This document shows positions 26,015 to 33,778 of a DNA stretch of 64,000 nucleotides, piece after piece. This DNA is from Clostridia bacterium (GTDB taxonomy: Bacteria > Bacillota > Clostridia > Oscillospirales > CAG-272), in assembly GCA_017451915.1 (NCBI GenBank), contig JAFTNJ010000039.1, positions 96,463 to 160,462 of the forward strand. Reading direction: 5' to 3'. Under the pieces are notes generated by a model. The model searched no databases. It was not told the DNA's origin and worked only from the letters and a program-made list of their open reading frames with translations. Positions within the stretch are counted from its first letter, which is position 1; each line of letters opens with the position of its first letter. The translations under genes and the position numbers were made by a program.

Positions 26015-27175
26015 ATGAAAGTTACCGACGTAAAAACATTTGTAGTAGACTGTTTCCGCACCAACTGGGTGTTTGTAAAGGTTTACACCGACGAGGGCAT
26101 CGAGGGTGTGGGCGAAGGCACGCTGGAGTACAAGGAAAAGGCTCTGGTGGGTGCCGTTGAGCACATCAAGAACTACCTGATCGGCAAGGATCCCAGACAG
26201 GTGGAGAAGCACTTCCACGACATCTACCGTGACGCTTACTGGAGAGGCGGCGCCGTTCTGATGAGTGCCCTTTCCGCCGTGGAGATGGCTCTTTGGGACA
26301 TTCTCGGAAAATCCCTGGGCGTTCCCGTGTATCAGCTTTTGGGCGGCAAGGTCAACGAGGACTGCCGCATCTACGTCAACGGCTGGTTCGCCGGCGCGAA
26401 GGAGCCCGAGGAATTTGGTCAGAAGGCCAAGGAGGCCGTCAAGCGCGGCGTCACCGCCATGAAGTGGGATCCCTTTGGAAAGAGCTACCTGCAGATCTCC
26501 AACCGGGATCTGGACAAGGCTCTGCGTTGCATCGCCGCCGTACGTGAAGCGGTGGGCGACGAGGTAGATCTGCTCATCGAGGCCCACGGACGCTTTGACG
26601 TTCCCACGGGCATCAAGATCGCCCAGGAGGTGGCACAGTTCAAGCCCATGTTCTTAGAGGAACCCGTCCCCCCCAACAATCTGGAGGCTCTGGAAGCCGT
26701 GCGCGCAAAATCTCCCGTGGCTATCTCGGCAGGCGAGCGTCTGTACACCCGTTTTGATTACAACGAGCTCTTCCGCCGCCGCGCCTGCGACTACATTCAG
26801 CCCGACATCTCCCACGCCGGCGGTATTATGGAGTTGAAGAAGATCGCCGCCATTGCCGAGGCCAACTACATCCCCTTCGCTCCCCACAACCCCTCGGGTC
26901 CCGTGGCCAACGCCGCCACCCTGCAGCTGGCCGCCTGCTGCCCCAACTTCTGCATTCTCGAGATCATGTATAGCGACGTGGATTGGCGTAAGGACGTGAC
27001 CAACGAAAACCTCATCTACGAGAACGGTCGCATCAAGATCGGCGACAAGCCCGGACTTGGCATTGAATTGAACGAGGAGGCTTGCCTGGAGCATCCTTAC
27101 GTGGAGCACAACCTGCGCCACTACACCGGAGCCCTCACCGACATCCGTCCCGCCAAGACCGAGTTCTATTTCTAA
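26015..27175 (+). CDS. Enolase-superfamily dehydratase (galactonate dehydratase-like)
   Basis: 386 residues: N-terminal capping domain (1-125) and TIM-barrel (126-340) of the mandelate racemase/muconate-lactonizing group. Mg2+ ligands are Glu189 (with His191 in IEAHGRF), Glu215 (LEEPVPP) and Glu241 (GERLYTR); the catalytic His291 is in HNPSGP. This pattern is that of acid-sugar dehydratases such as D-galactonate dehydratase, giving a 2-keto-3-deoxy acid. Next to GH16 enzymes it could instead be an anhydrogalactonate cycloisomerase, an enolase-superfamily enzyme of agar catabolism; sequence alone does not decide. GAAAGGA precedes the ATG. First gene of a tight four-gene operon. Confidence 0.85.
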   Translation: MKVTDVKTFVVDCFRTNWVFVKVYTDEGIEGVGEGTLEYKEKALVGAVEHIKNYLIGKDPRQVEKHFHDIYRDAYWRGGAVLMSALSAVEMALWDILGKSLGVPVYQLLGGKVNEDCRIYVNGWFAGAKEPEEFGQKAKEAVKRGVTAMKWDPFGKSYLQISNRDLDKALRCIAAVREAVGDEVDLLIEAHGRFDVPTGIKIAQEVAQFKPMFLEEPVPPNNLEALEAVRAKSPVAISAGERLYTRFDYNELFRRRACDYIQPDISHAGGIMELKKIAAIAEANYIPFAPHNPSGPVANAATLQLAACCPNFCILEIMYSDVDWRKDVTNENLIYENGRIKIGDKPGLGIELNEEACLEHPYVEHNLRHYTGALTDIRPAKTEFYF

Positions 27176-27182
27176 AAACGCC

Positions 27183-28013
27183 ATGAAGATTTTTGAAGTA
27201 AAGGATCACGAGCCCAGCCTGCTCCCCGACGGGGACTGGTCTTTGATTTGGAACGACGAATTTGACGGCGACAAGCTGGACGACTCCAAATGGTATTTCC
27301 GCCGCCACCTGTTCCACAAGGAGCACAAGGCGTGGCTTGGTGAGGAAGGCGTCGAGTTTGACGGCAACAGCAACATCATCTTCAAGATGGTGGAAAAGGA
27401 CGGTAAGTATTATTCCTCTCAATTGCAAACGGGAGAGAATTGGTACGACCGTCCCGGCTCCAAGGACACCTGGAACGTGGCCCCCTTCCGTCAGCCCAAA
27501 TTCCTGCACAAATACGGCTATTACGAGGTGCGCTGTCACCTGCAGCAGGGAGACAAATGGTGGTCGGCCTTCTGGCTCCAGTCTCCCAACATTGGCACCC
27601 ACCCCGATCCCAAGATCGCCGGCGTGGAGGTGGATATTATGGAAAGCTTCTTCCCCAACACCTACATTCCCCATTTCCTCCACTGGGGCGGCTACGGTGA
27701 GGATCATCAAAAGGACACCACCATGGACGAAAAAAGAAGCGCCCGACGGGAGGATGCCATTCCTCTGGAAAAAGGCTTCCACCGCTTTGGCGTGCTTTGG
27801 GAGGAGGACGGCTACACCTTCTTTGTGGACGGAAAGCAGTCGGGTCCCAAGCTCACCTCGGTCTCCTCGGGGGCGGAGCAATTCATTCTTGTGGGTACCG
27901 AGTGTCTCGGCTACCGAGATCACATCCCCGGCTTCCACCGCGGTGTGGAATACGAAGCCCTCCCCGGAGATACCTTCGTGGTGGACTACGTGCGCGTCTT
28001 TGATAAAAAATAA
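27183..28013 (+). CDS. Second glycoside hydrolase family 16 protein, no signal peptide
   Basis: 276 residues, paralogous to the GH16 at 24.4 kb. Conserved parts are WNDEFDGDKLDDSKW (23-37), YYEVRCHLQQGDKWWSAFWL (113-132) and the active-site signature GVEVDIME with Glu149, Asp151 and Glu154. It starts MKIFEVKDHE without a signal peptide. It begins seven bases after the dehydratase stop and has no good ribosome binding site, which suggests translational coupling. It probably acts on imported oligosaccharides; no transporter is present nearby. Confidence 0.85.
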   Translation: MKIFEVKDHEPSLLPDGDWSLIWNDEFDGDKLDDSKWYFRRHLFHKEHKAWLGEEGVEFDGNSNIIFKMVEKDGKYYSSQLQTGENWYDRPGSKDTWNVAPFRQPKFLHKYGYYEVRCHLQQGDKWWSAFWLQSPNIGTHPDPKIAGVEVDIMESFFPNTYIPHFLHWGGYGEDHQKDTTMDEKRSARREDAIPLEKGFHRFGVLWEEDGYTFFVDGKQSGPKLTSVSSGAEQFILVGTECLGYRDHIPGFHRGVEYEALPGDTFVVDYVRVFDKK

Positions 28014-28034
28014 TTTGAGAAAAGGAAAAAAATA

Positions 28035-28814
28035 ATGAACGCAGCATTGATTACCGGCGCCTGCATCAATACGGGTGTCGCCATTGTAGAAAAATTTGCC
28101 GGCGAAGGCAAAAACGTGGTCTTTACCGGCAGAAGCATTGAAAAAGTAGCCGAGGCCGAGGCCGCCTACCGCAAAAAGTTCCCCAACGTAACCATTCTGG
28201 GCTACGCCATGGATTCCCTTCTGGACGAGCGCACCGTGGACGAGAAATCGGTGGAGGAGCTCTTCGCCGATCTGGACGCCAAGGGCATCCTGATTGACAG
28301 TCTCGTTCTCAACGCCGCCGATCAGGGTCTTGGCATGAAGGTGTTTGAAAGCCCCCTGACCGACCTGATGAAGGTGATCAACACCAACGTGGTCTGGAAC
28401 TTCTGCCTGACCGAGCACGCCGCTCGCCGCATGAAGGAAAACGGCGGCGGAAGCGTGGTCTTCCTCAACTCCAACACCGCCTACCGCGCCATCCCCGACC
28501 GCGTTGCCTACGTGGCATCCAAGGGAGGTCAGCTGGGTCTGATGCGCGCCCTGGCACTGGATCTTGGCAAGTACAACATCCGCGTCAACGCCGTTCTCCC
28601 CGGTATGATCAAAACCGACCGCTGGGAAAAGAACCCCGACTTCTACGCCTCGGTTCCCTCTCGCTACACCCCCATTGGTGACGTGGCCATTGGTGCCGAT
28701 ATTGCCGACGCCGTTTGGTACTTCTCCGAGCACGCCAGAAACACCACCGGTGCCGAGCTCGTGGTGGACGGCGGTAACACCATTCAGCTCTATCCCATTA
28801 TTCCGGAGAAATAA
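28035..28814 (+). CDS. Short-chain dehydrogenase/reductase
   Basis: 259 residues, Rossmann fold. The nucleotide-binding loop is TGACINTGVA (7-16), a variant of TGxxxGxG. Other SDR motifs are LNAAD (92-96) and the catalytic Ser146, Tyr159 and Lys163 (YVASK), and NIRVNAVLPGMIKTD. It should oxidise or reduce a sugar or sugar acid with NAD(P). It lies 21 bp after the GH16 gene with GAAAAGGA upstream, so it belongs to the same operon. It might oxidise the released (anhydro)sugar before the dehydratase acts; this is inference. Confidence 0.85.
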   Translation: MNAALITGACINTGVAIVEKFAGEGKNVVFTGRSIEKVAEAEAAYRKKFPNVTILGYAMDSLLDERTVDEKSVEELFADLDAKGILIDSLVLNAADQGLGMKVFESPLTDLMKVINTNVVWNFCLTEHAARRMKENGGGSVVFLNSNTAYRAIPDRVAYVASKGGQLGLMRALALDLGKYNIRVNAVLPGMIKTDRWEKNPDFYASVPSRYTPIGDVAIGADIADAVWYFSEHARNTTGAELVVDGGNTIQLYPIIPEK

Positions 28815-28876
28815 GTCCGTTTTTCGCGGGAGCCTTTTTCTAAAAAAATTCCGACAAACTGAAGGGAGAACACGTT

Positions 28877-29560
28877 ATGAAAATTACCTGGCTTGGACAG
28901 GCCGGTCTTTTGTTTGAAACCGACGGCAAGAAGATCGTCATTGATCCTTATCTTTCCAATAACGTAACCACCGTAAACCCCAAAAACTACCGACGGGTAC
29001 CCGTAAACGAGGAGTTCCTGGCCCTCCGGCCCGACGTGATCATTTGCACCCACGATCACCTGGATCACGTGGACAAGGAGACCCTGAAATACTACTTTAC
29101 CTCCGACGCCAAGATGCTGGTTCTTGCCCCCTCCAATGCCTGGGATATCCTGCGGCAGTACAAGGGCGACAGCAACTACGTGCGCTTTAATCCCGGCACC
29201 ACCTGGACCGAGGGAAAGGTAACCCTGCGCGCCGTGTACGCCGAGCATTCGGATCCCACCGCCATTGGCGTGATCCTGACCGCCGAAGGGCGCAACTACT
29301 ACATCACCGGGGACACCCTTTACAGCGAGCGTGTGTTTGAAAGTCTGCCCGATCTGCCCTTGAAGGCTGTGTTCCTGCCCATCAATGGCGTGGGAAACAA
29401 CATGAACGCCACTGACGCTTCGGCCTTTGCCGCCCGCACCGGTGCCACCTACGCCGTGCCCCTGCATTTTGGTCTTTTTGACAACCTGGATCCGCACGCC
29501 TTTACCCATCCCCGCCGCGTGATCCCCGAATTTTATCAAGAGATCTGCTTTGAGGATTAA
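28877..29560 (+). CDS. UlaG-like metallo-beta-lactamase fold hydrolase (sugar lactonase?)
   Basis: 227 residues, complete MBL fold: THDHLDH (His59, His61, Asp63, His64), an AEHSDP segment, TGDTLYSE and a late His in VPLHFG. It resembles UlaG and YtkL-type proteins; UlaG opens L-ascorbate-6-phosphate lactone. No signal peptide. It is the last gene of the operon, 62 bp after the SDR, with AAGGGAG before the ATG. A lactonase following a sugar dehydrogenase would fit, since oxidation of a cyclic sugar gives a lactone. Confidence 0.8.
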   Translation: MKITWLGQAGLLFETDGKKIVIDPYLSNNVTTVNPKNYRRVPVNEEFLALRPDVIICTHDHLDHVDKETLKYYFTSDAKMLVLAPSNAWDILRQYKGDSNYVRFNPGTTWTEGKVTLRAVYAEHSDPTAIGVILTAEGRNYYITGDTLYSERVFESLPDLPLKAVFLPINGVGNNMNATDASAFAARTGATYAVPLHFGLFDNLDPHAFTHPRRVIPEFYQEICFED

Positions 29561-29581
29561 GGATCCCCGCAAGTAAAAAAG

Positions 29582-29630
29582 AAAGAGCGCAGCCGTGAGA
29601 AAATTCATGGCTGTGCTCTTTGTTCTTTTC
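29582..29630 (+). terminator. Terminator of the dehydratase-GH16-SDR-lactonase operon
   Basis: AAAGAGCGCAGCC (29582-29594) pairs with 29609-29621 (one G-T), then GTTCTTTTC. Its sequence is nearly the same as the terminator at 30661. Confidence 0.85.
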
Positions 29631-29682
29631 TAAACGGATTTGGACTTGGGAGGATAAAAAACGCCTTAAAAACACGAAAAAA

Positions 29683-29736
29683 GGAAAACGCAACCCAAAG
29701 TTGACAAAAAAGAACGCCAAAAGTGATTGCGTTTCC
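29683..29736. promoter_or_regulatory. Inverted repeat upstream of the XRE gene
   Basis: GGAAAACGCAA (29683-29693) and TTGCGTTTCC (29727-29736) are inverted copies; the second overlaps the likely -35 box. It may be an autoregulatory operator. Confidence 0.35.
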
Positions 29737-29755
29737 TTCCATTTTGGAGTACAAT
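29727..29755 (+). promoter_or_regulatory. Likely promoter of the XRE-family gene
   Basis: TTGCGT (29727-29732) and TACAAT (29750-29755) with 17 bp between. A TTGACA at 29701-29706 has no good -10 partner. Confidence 0.5.
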
Positions 29756-29785
29756 AGGAGCAACAAAAAAACAAGGAGGGTATTT

Positions 29786-30556
29786 ATGACCACAGGAACA
29801 AAACTCATCATCCTTCGCAAAAAGGCAGGATATTCACAAGAGCAGTTGGCCGAGCTTTTGGAGGTTTCACGCCAATCGGTGAGCAAATGGGAGAGCGATC
29901 TGGCCTATCCCGAAACCGAAAAGCTGATTAAGCTGGGAGTATTATACGGATGCTCTATGGATTACTTATTAAAGGAGGACGTGTTAGAGGATTCCGCCGC
30001 CAACGCCCCCGTTTCCCATGACAAGCAGCCCCCGCGCTCCCCTTCCTTTGAATGGAAAAGCAAGCGAACACTGGCGGGGATTCCCCTGTGCCATGTCAAT
30101 TTGGGCCTGGGGCGGTCGGCCAAGGGGATCATTGCCATTGGGCTTGCCGCCAAAGGGGTGATCTCTCTTGGCATCTTCTCGATGGGGATTCTTTCCTTTG
30201 GCGTCTTTTCCCTGGGTCTGCTATCCTTGGGAGCATTGGCCCTGGGAGGTCTGGCGGCAGGAGCGCTTGCCGTAGGCATACTTGCCTTTGGTGGCATCTG
30301 CTTGGGAATCATTGCCGCGGGCGGCGTAGCCATTGGCTGTTTTTGCGCCGGTGGACTTGCTGTAGGCGGGTATTTGGCCATTGGCGACTACGCCTACGGA
30401 GATTGCGCCTTAGGTGTTACAAAAATGGTTGCACGGGAAATGGGCTCCTGCCCGTTTTATGGCGAAGATCTGAAGGATGCAGCGCACTATTTGGACCGCG
30501 TCGTCCCCACGTATCTCTCCTGGGCAAAGGAAATTGTAAAGCGGTTTTTGCTTTAA
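29786..30556 (+). CDS. XRE-family regulator with hydrophobic glycine-repeat tail
   Basis: 256 residues. Residues 1-62 are a Cro/CI helix-turn-helix (YSQEQLAELLEVSRQSVSKW). After a linker, residues about 105-200 form a regular array in which Gly recurs about every five residues between hydrophobic ones (IFSMGILSFGVFSLGLLSLG, AGALAVGILAFGGICLG). The last 50 residues (about 207-256) are soluble. The array could insert in the membrane as closely packed helices or form a solenoid of five-residue repeats. Membrane-bound DNA-binding sensors of this plan occur in Clostridia. Start fixed by AAGGAGGG. It is flanked by two near-identical terminators. Confidence 0.8.
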   Translation: MTTGTKLIILRKKAGYSQEQLAELLEVSRQSVSKWESDLAYPETEKLIKLGVLYGCSMDYLLKEDVLEDSAANAPVSHDKQPPRSPSFEWKSKRTLAGIPLCHVNLGLGRSAKGIIAIGLAAKGVISLGIFSMGILSFGVFSLGLLSLGALALGGLAAGALAVGILAFGGICLGIIAAGGVAIGCFCAGGLAVGGYLAIGDYAYGDCALGVTKMVAREMGSCPFYGEDLKDAAHYLDRVVPTYLSWAKEIVKRFLL

Positions 30557-30660
30557 TATACTGCCGGAAATCCATTTGGGGCGATGGATCATCTCAAACC
30601 AGTTGTTTACGCAGTATTCCCTGTAGGAACCGATGTCCTCAACGGTCTTTTAAAAACCAA

Positions 30661-30707
30661 AGAAAGAGCACAGCCGCGAGAAACTCATGGCTGTGCTCTT
30701 TCTTTTT
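30661..30707. terminator. Bidirectional terminator between XRE and amidohydrolase genes
   Basis: A perfect 15-bp stem (30661-30675 with 30689-30703) is followed on the plus strand by TCTTTTTG and on the minus strand by CTTTGG then TTTTTA. It serves convergent genes and repeats the terminator at 29582. Confidence 0.88.
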
Positions 30708-30755
30708 GGGGAATTTTTTTGCGACACCGCATCGTCTTCCCCATGGACGCGTGGG

Positions 30756-31652
30756 TCACGGCTCCAGTAATTGCAGAGCGTTCTCCCGGCAAATGTGTTG
30801 GTAGGCCTTGTGGGAAAGATTTCCGGTTTGGTAGGCGTCGTCCAGGAAATCCGTGAGGCGTTTTGCCGTACCGTGGATGGTTTTTGGCGAGCTGATATCG
30901 GTGGCAAAGAGGATCTGCCCGTAAAATTCCTCCAAAAATCCGTAGGCAAATTCGGCGTCCCGGGTCAGGGCGTTCAGGCCGCTCTTGGCCGACAGATCGC
31001 AATAAAGATTTGGGTAACGTCGCAACAGCTCCGAGACCCGTCCCTCTCGCTCGATGCGTCCCGTGGGATAGCCGTTGCGGTTTTCCTCGGTGACGTCGGC
31101 CCCGATCTCCGACCAAAAGGTCATGGCGTGGGCCAAGATCTTCAGATCCGGAAACTCCTGCAGGACTCTTTCCAAGCGCGGCAAGCCCAGATCGTCGGCC
31201 ACACCGCAGCCCTCCCCCAGCCTTCCAAAATGAATGGTGACGGGAAGATCGCATTTTTGACAGTGATAAAACAGGTTCATCATGCGCGGGTCGTCGATGT
31301 ACAAATTGGCCTGGAGCTCCCCCACGCCGCGCGCTCCCCGCTCCTTGAAAAAGTCCAGGTAATAGGAAAGATCGTCCCGAGGGGAGTTATTGGCCATGCG
31401 GGGATCCAGGGCGCAGAACCACCAGCCCAGGGTTTCGGGATAGGATTCCACCAAAGCCCGGGCATCCCGGGAGGTGATGGGATCGTGCATCCGCTCGGGA
31501 GCCAGGCGGGACATCTCCACGCCCTTCTCAATGCCCAGGGAATCGTAGGCCTCCCGCACCTCCGCGGGAGTGGGCCAGGTTCCGCCCCGCAGACGCTGGG
31601 GCCCTCCGGGAAATTGGGCGTGAACGTGCATATCAATTTTTGGAATTATCAT
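30756..31652 (-). CDS. Amidohydrolase-family (TIM-barrel) metal-dependent hydrolase
   Basis: 298 residues. The metal motif DMHVH (His9, His11) starts the barrel; further candidate ligands are His in TIHFGR, His in LAHAMTF and Asp in ATDISSP. This is the amidohydrolase-2 (ACMSD/decarboxylase-like) layout, covering decarboxylases and lactone hydrolases. Start 31652 follows GGGAGGAATC; the frame extends a little upstream into the preceding gene without support. It follows an RNase Z-like gene by 17 bp. Substrate unknown. Confidence 0.78.
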   Translation of the reverse strand: MIIPKIDMHVHAQFPGGPQRLRGGTWPTPAEVREAYDSLGIEKGVEMSRLAPERMHDPITSRDARALVESYPETLGWWFCALDPRMANNSPRDDLSYYLDFFKERGARGVGELQANLYIDDPRMMNLFYHCQKCDLPVTIHFGRLGEGCGVADDLGLPRLERVLQEFPDLKILAHAMTFWSEIGADVTEENRNGYPTGRIEREGRVSELLRRYPNLYCDLSAKSGLNALTRDAEFAYGFLEEFYGQILFATDISSPKTIHGTAKRLTDFLDDAYQTGNLSHKAYQHICRENALQLLEP

Positions 31653-31669
31653 AGTCCTGATTCCTCCCA

Positions 31670-32446
31670 TCAAAGCGTAAATACCTCCCCGTCATTGCAA
31701 AATTCCACCCGGGGACAAATGGCACGGCATTGCTCCAGCATCCCGTTATAATCGTTGAGAATGGCCCGCCCGTGATGGAAAAACCGCAGGGCGGACACGG
31801 CGGGGTACTCCTCGGCTAGCCGTTGACAAACGGTTACGGGATGGTGATGTCCGGTTTCCATCAGGAGCAGATCGCACCCCTCCCGGAGCCACTCCGAAAG
31901 CTCGGAAAGATCCTTCACGTCCCCCGAATAAACGATTCTTTTTCCCTCTGCCTCGATCAAAAAGGAGAAGGATTGCCAAACACCGTTGGCGGGCTCCTTG
32001 AGGTGAAGATTGTGCCCCGCGGTCACCCGGATGGTGCCGTTGTCCAGAAGAACGCCGTCGGAGATGGGATACGCAAGCGTTTGATAATCGTTGGCGTAGC
32101 CCCCCTCGGAGTTTTTCAGAATGGAGAGAACGCCGTTCCAGGTGTCCATATTGGGCATATATACGTGCAGATCCCCAAAGACGGGGGACTGCTTTTTGAC
32201 ACGGGTCAGCTTGCGCACCGTCCAGAGCAGATTGGCCAAGCCCCCCACGTGATCCATATGGGGATGGGAAATGAAGATCTCCGACACGCGCAACAGATCC
32301 ACTCCCATGGTGTGGGCGGTGTGGGAGCAGCCCTCCCCCGCGTCAAACCAATACACGCGCCCGTCGATCTCCAGCGCCAGGGCGGTGTGATGCCGTCCGA
32401 CATAAGGCTCGGTGCCCGAGCAGCTTCCAAAAACAAAGATCTTCAA
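31670..32446 (-). CDS. MBL-fold hydrolase of the RNase Z-like type
   Basis: 258 residues with the complete metal site SHPHMDH (His61, His63, Asp65, His66), YSGDVKD, and TGHHHP and FFHHGR late in the chain. The N-terminus (FVFGSCSGTEP, HTALALEIDG) resembles RNase Z and phosphodiesterase-like MBL proteins, but the tRNase exosite is not evident, so a small-molecule phosphodiesterase or lactonase is equally likely. Translation starts at TTG 32446, the only start in a good position after AAAGGAG, and the MKIFVFGS strand is where the fold must begin. Operon with the amidohydrolase. Confidence 0.78.
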   Translation of the reverse strand: MKIFVFGSCSGTEPYVGRHHTALALEIDGRVYWFDAGEGCSHTAHTMGVDLLRVSEIFISHPHMDHVGGLANLLWTVRKLTRVKKQSPVFGDLHVYMPNMDTWNGVLSILKNSEGGYANDYQTLAYPISDGVLLDNGTIRVTAGHNLHLKEPANGVWQSFSFLIEAEGKRIVYSGDVKDLSELSEWLREGCDLLLMETGHHHPVTVCQRLAEEYPAVSALRFFHHGRAILNDYNGMLEQCRAICPRVEFCNDGEVFTL

Positions 32447-32478
32447 AGCCGATCCACTCCTTTCCGTTTTCTGTCACC

Positions 32479-32507
32479 ATTATAGCACGCCCCCATCCCT
32501 TTGTCAA
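32479..32507 (-). promoter_or_regulatory. Promoter of the MBL-amidohydrolase operon
   Basis: On the minus strand TTGACA (32507-32502) and TATAAT (32484-32479) have a 17-bp spacer, about 33 bp before the TTG start. Confidence 0.88.
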
Positions 32508-32553
32508 GAACCGCCGTGTACAAAGATGGAACCGGTTGTTTTTAAACCAAAAG

Positions 32554-32591
32554 CCACCCCCATGGATGCGTTTTCGCATAAACGGGGGTGG
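32554..32591. terminator. Terminator after the CE2-type esterase genes
   Basis: CCACCCCC (32554-32561) pairs with GGGGGTGG (32584-32591), with an inner ATGCG/CGCAT stem. It lies just after the minus-strand stop. The minus-strand tail is GCTTTTGGTTT; the plus-strand side has seven T, so it may work both ways. Confidence 0.75.
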
Positions 32592-32599
32592 TTTTTTTG

Positions 32600-33760
32600 T
32601 TATTTGTTCAACAGGGTCTTGAGGTATTCGCTCAGCTCCCGGGCCATCTTTGCGGAGGTCTCAACGTTGGGATGGGTACCATCACCGCCAATGTCCTTGG
32701 AGGCCGCAGCGTTGGAAAGCTTGCAAACGTACAGATTCGCGCTCTCGCCGCCAAGCTCCTGAATAATGGTGGGAATCGCAGTGTTGTATTTTCCGCCCGA
32801 GGTATAGCCGACGAGGAGGACGATGGGAACCTCCTTGCCGTATTTCTCCCGCAACAGATGGATCATGTTAGTCAGCTCGGTTTTGAACAGGGGGGTGGTG
32901 GCGTTGGAGCCGTCATTGACGCCCTGCTCGATGATGACCGCGTCGGGAATCCGGGCAAAATCATACTTGGGAATGCCGGGCAACAGATAGCCCGAGGGAT
33001 CGTTGGTGGGAAGGCTGTACTGCGCGCCGCAATATTCCATCACGTCCTTCATCCAAAAGCTACGCTTGTTTTTAGTCAGACCGATACCGCCGCAGCCGAT
33101 CAAGCTCATATCGGCATTCATCAGCTCGGCAGTCACCCAACCAAAGGCCTGCGTGGAATCCGAATTCTCCACGCTGCTTCCTCCCATGCGGACGTTGGAG
33201 CCGTTGAGGATGCTATCGCCGTAAAACTCCAAAAAGAGATCCCTATCCTTGGGCTTTTCCAGGAAATTGCCGGTGATCTGAACGCTCTCAAAAGCGGCGT
33301 TGCCCCAGATAAACTGCGTTGCGTCCACGATGCGAAACTCATGTACTCCCCGCTCCAATCGGTGGGCAACGGTAATATAGCTACCGTCCCCATCGGTAAT
33401 GATGGGCTCGATCAGAACACGGACGCCGTCCACGTAGACGGTAAAGCGGACCTTTCGCTCGGTACGGATCCGAATCTTGACGCTGCCCTCACATTCGGCA
33501 ACAAAGTGAATACCCGAGCAGGCAAAATCCATTTGCAACCAACCGTCCTTAACGTAGGTGCGTCCCAGGGTACGAAAAACGTCGTCCAAATGCTCGGCCA
33601 CGTTCAGCGTTTGCTCCTCCAGGGGCAAGGGCTCGGCCGTGGGAGCTTGGGTGGCGGCTCCGCTCTGTCCGGAGGGGTTTACCGGCCCCGCGGGGGTGCT
33701 TTGACAAGCCGTGGTCATAAGCATAATCACGCCCAAAAGGAGTAGCAAAAAGCGTTTCAC
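32600..33760 (-). CDS. CE2-type SGNH esterase lipoprotein (copy 1)
   Basis: 386 residues. Lipobox TTAC (Cys19), a Pro/Thr-rich linker, an N-terminal beta-jelly-roll (about 48-168) and a SGNH hydrolase domain (about 173-386) with GDSIL (Ser183), GVND (Asn282) and DGTHPN (Asp360, His363). The jelly-roll plus SGNH layout is that of carbohydrate esterase family 2, which removes acetyl groups from xylan, mannan or other glycans. Surface-anchored. Third of three tandem paralogues in transcription order, 18 bp after copy 2. Confidence 0.82.
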   Translation of the reverse strand: MKRFLLLLLGVIMLMTTACQSTPAGPVNPSGQSGAATQAPTAEPLPLEEQTLNVAEHLDDVFRTLGRTYVKDGWLQMDFACSGIHFVAECEGSVKIRIRTERKVRFTVYVDGVRVLIEPIITDGDGSYITVAHRLERGVHEFRIVDATQFIWGNAAFESVQITGNFLEKPKDRDLFLEFYGDSILNGSNVRMGGSSVENSDSTQAFGWVTAELMNADMSLIGCGGIGLTKNKRSFWMKDVMEYCGAQYSLPTNDPSGYLLPGIPKYDFARIPDAVIIEQGVNDGSNATTPLFKTELTNMIHLLREKYGKEVPIVLLVGYTSGGKYNTAIPTIIQELGGESANLYVCKLSNAAASKDIGGDGTHPNVETSAKMARELSEYLKTLLNK

Positions 33761-33778
33761 AGCGTCATTCTCCTCCCA

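Noticed and set aside
27135-28733. A 532-codon minus-strand frame antisense to the second GH16 and SDR genes.
   Set aside because: Both sense genes have clear domain motifs. The antisense frame has no ribosome binding site.
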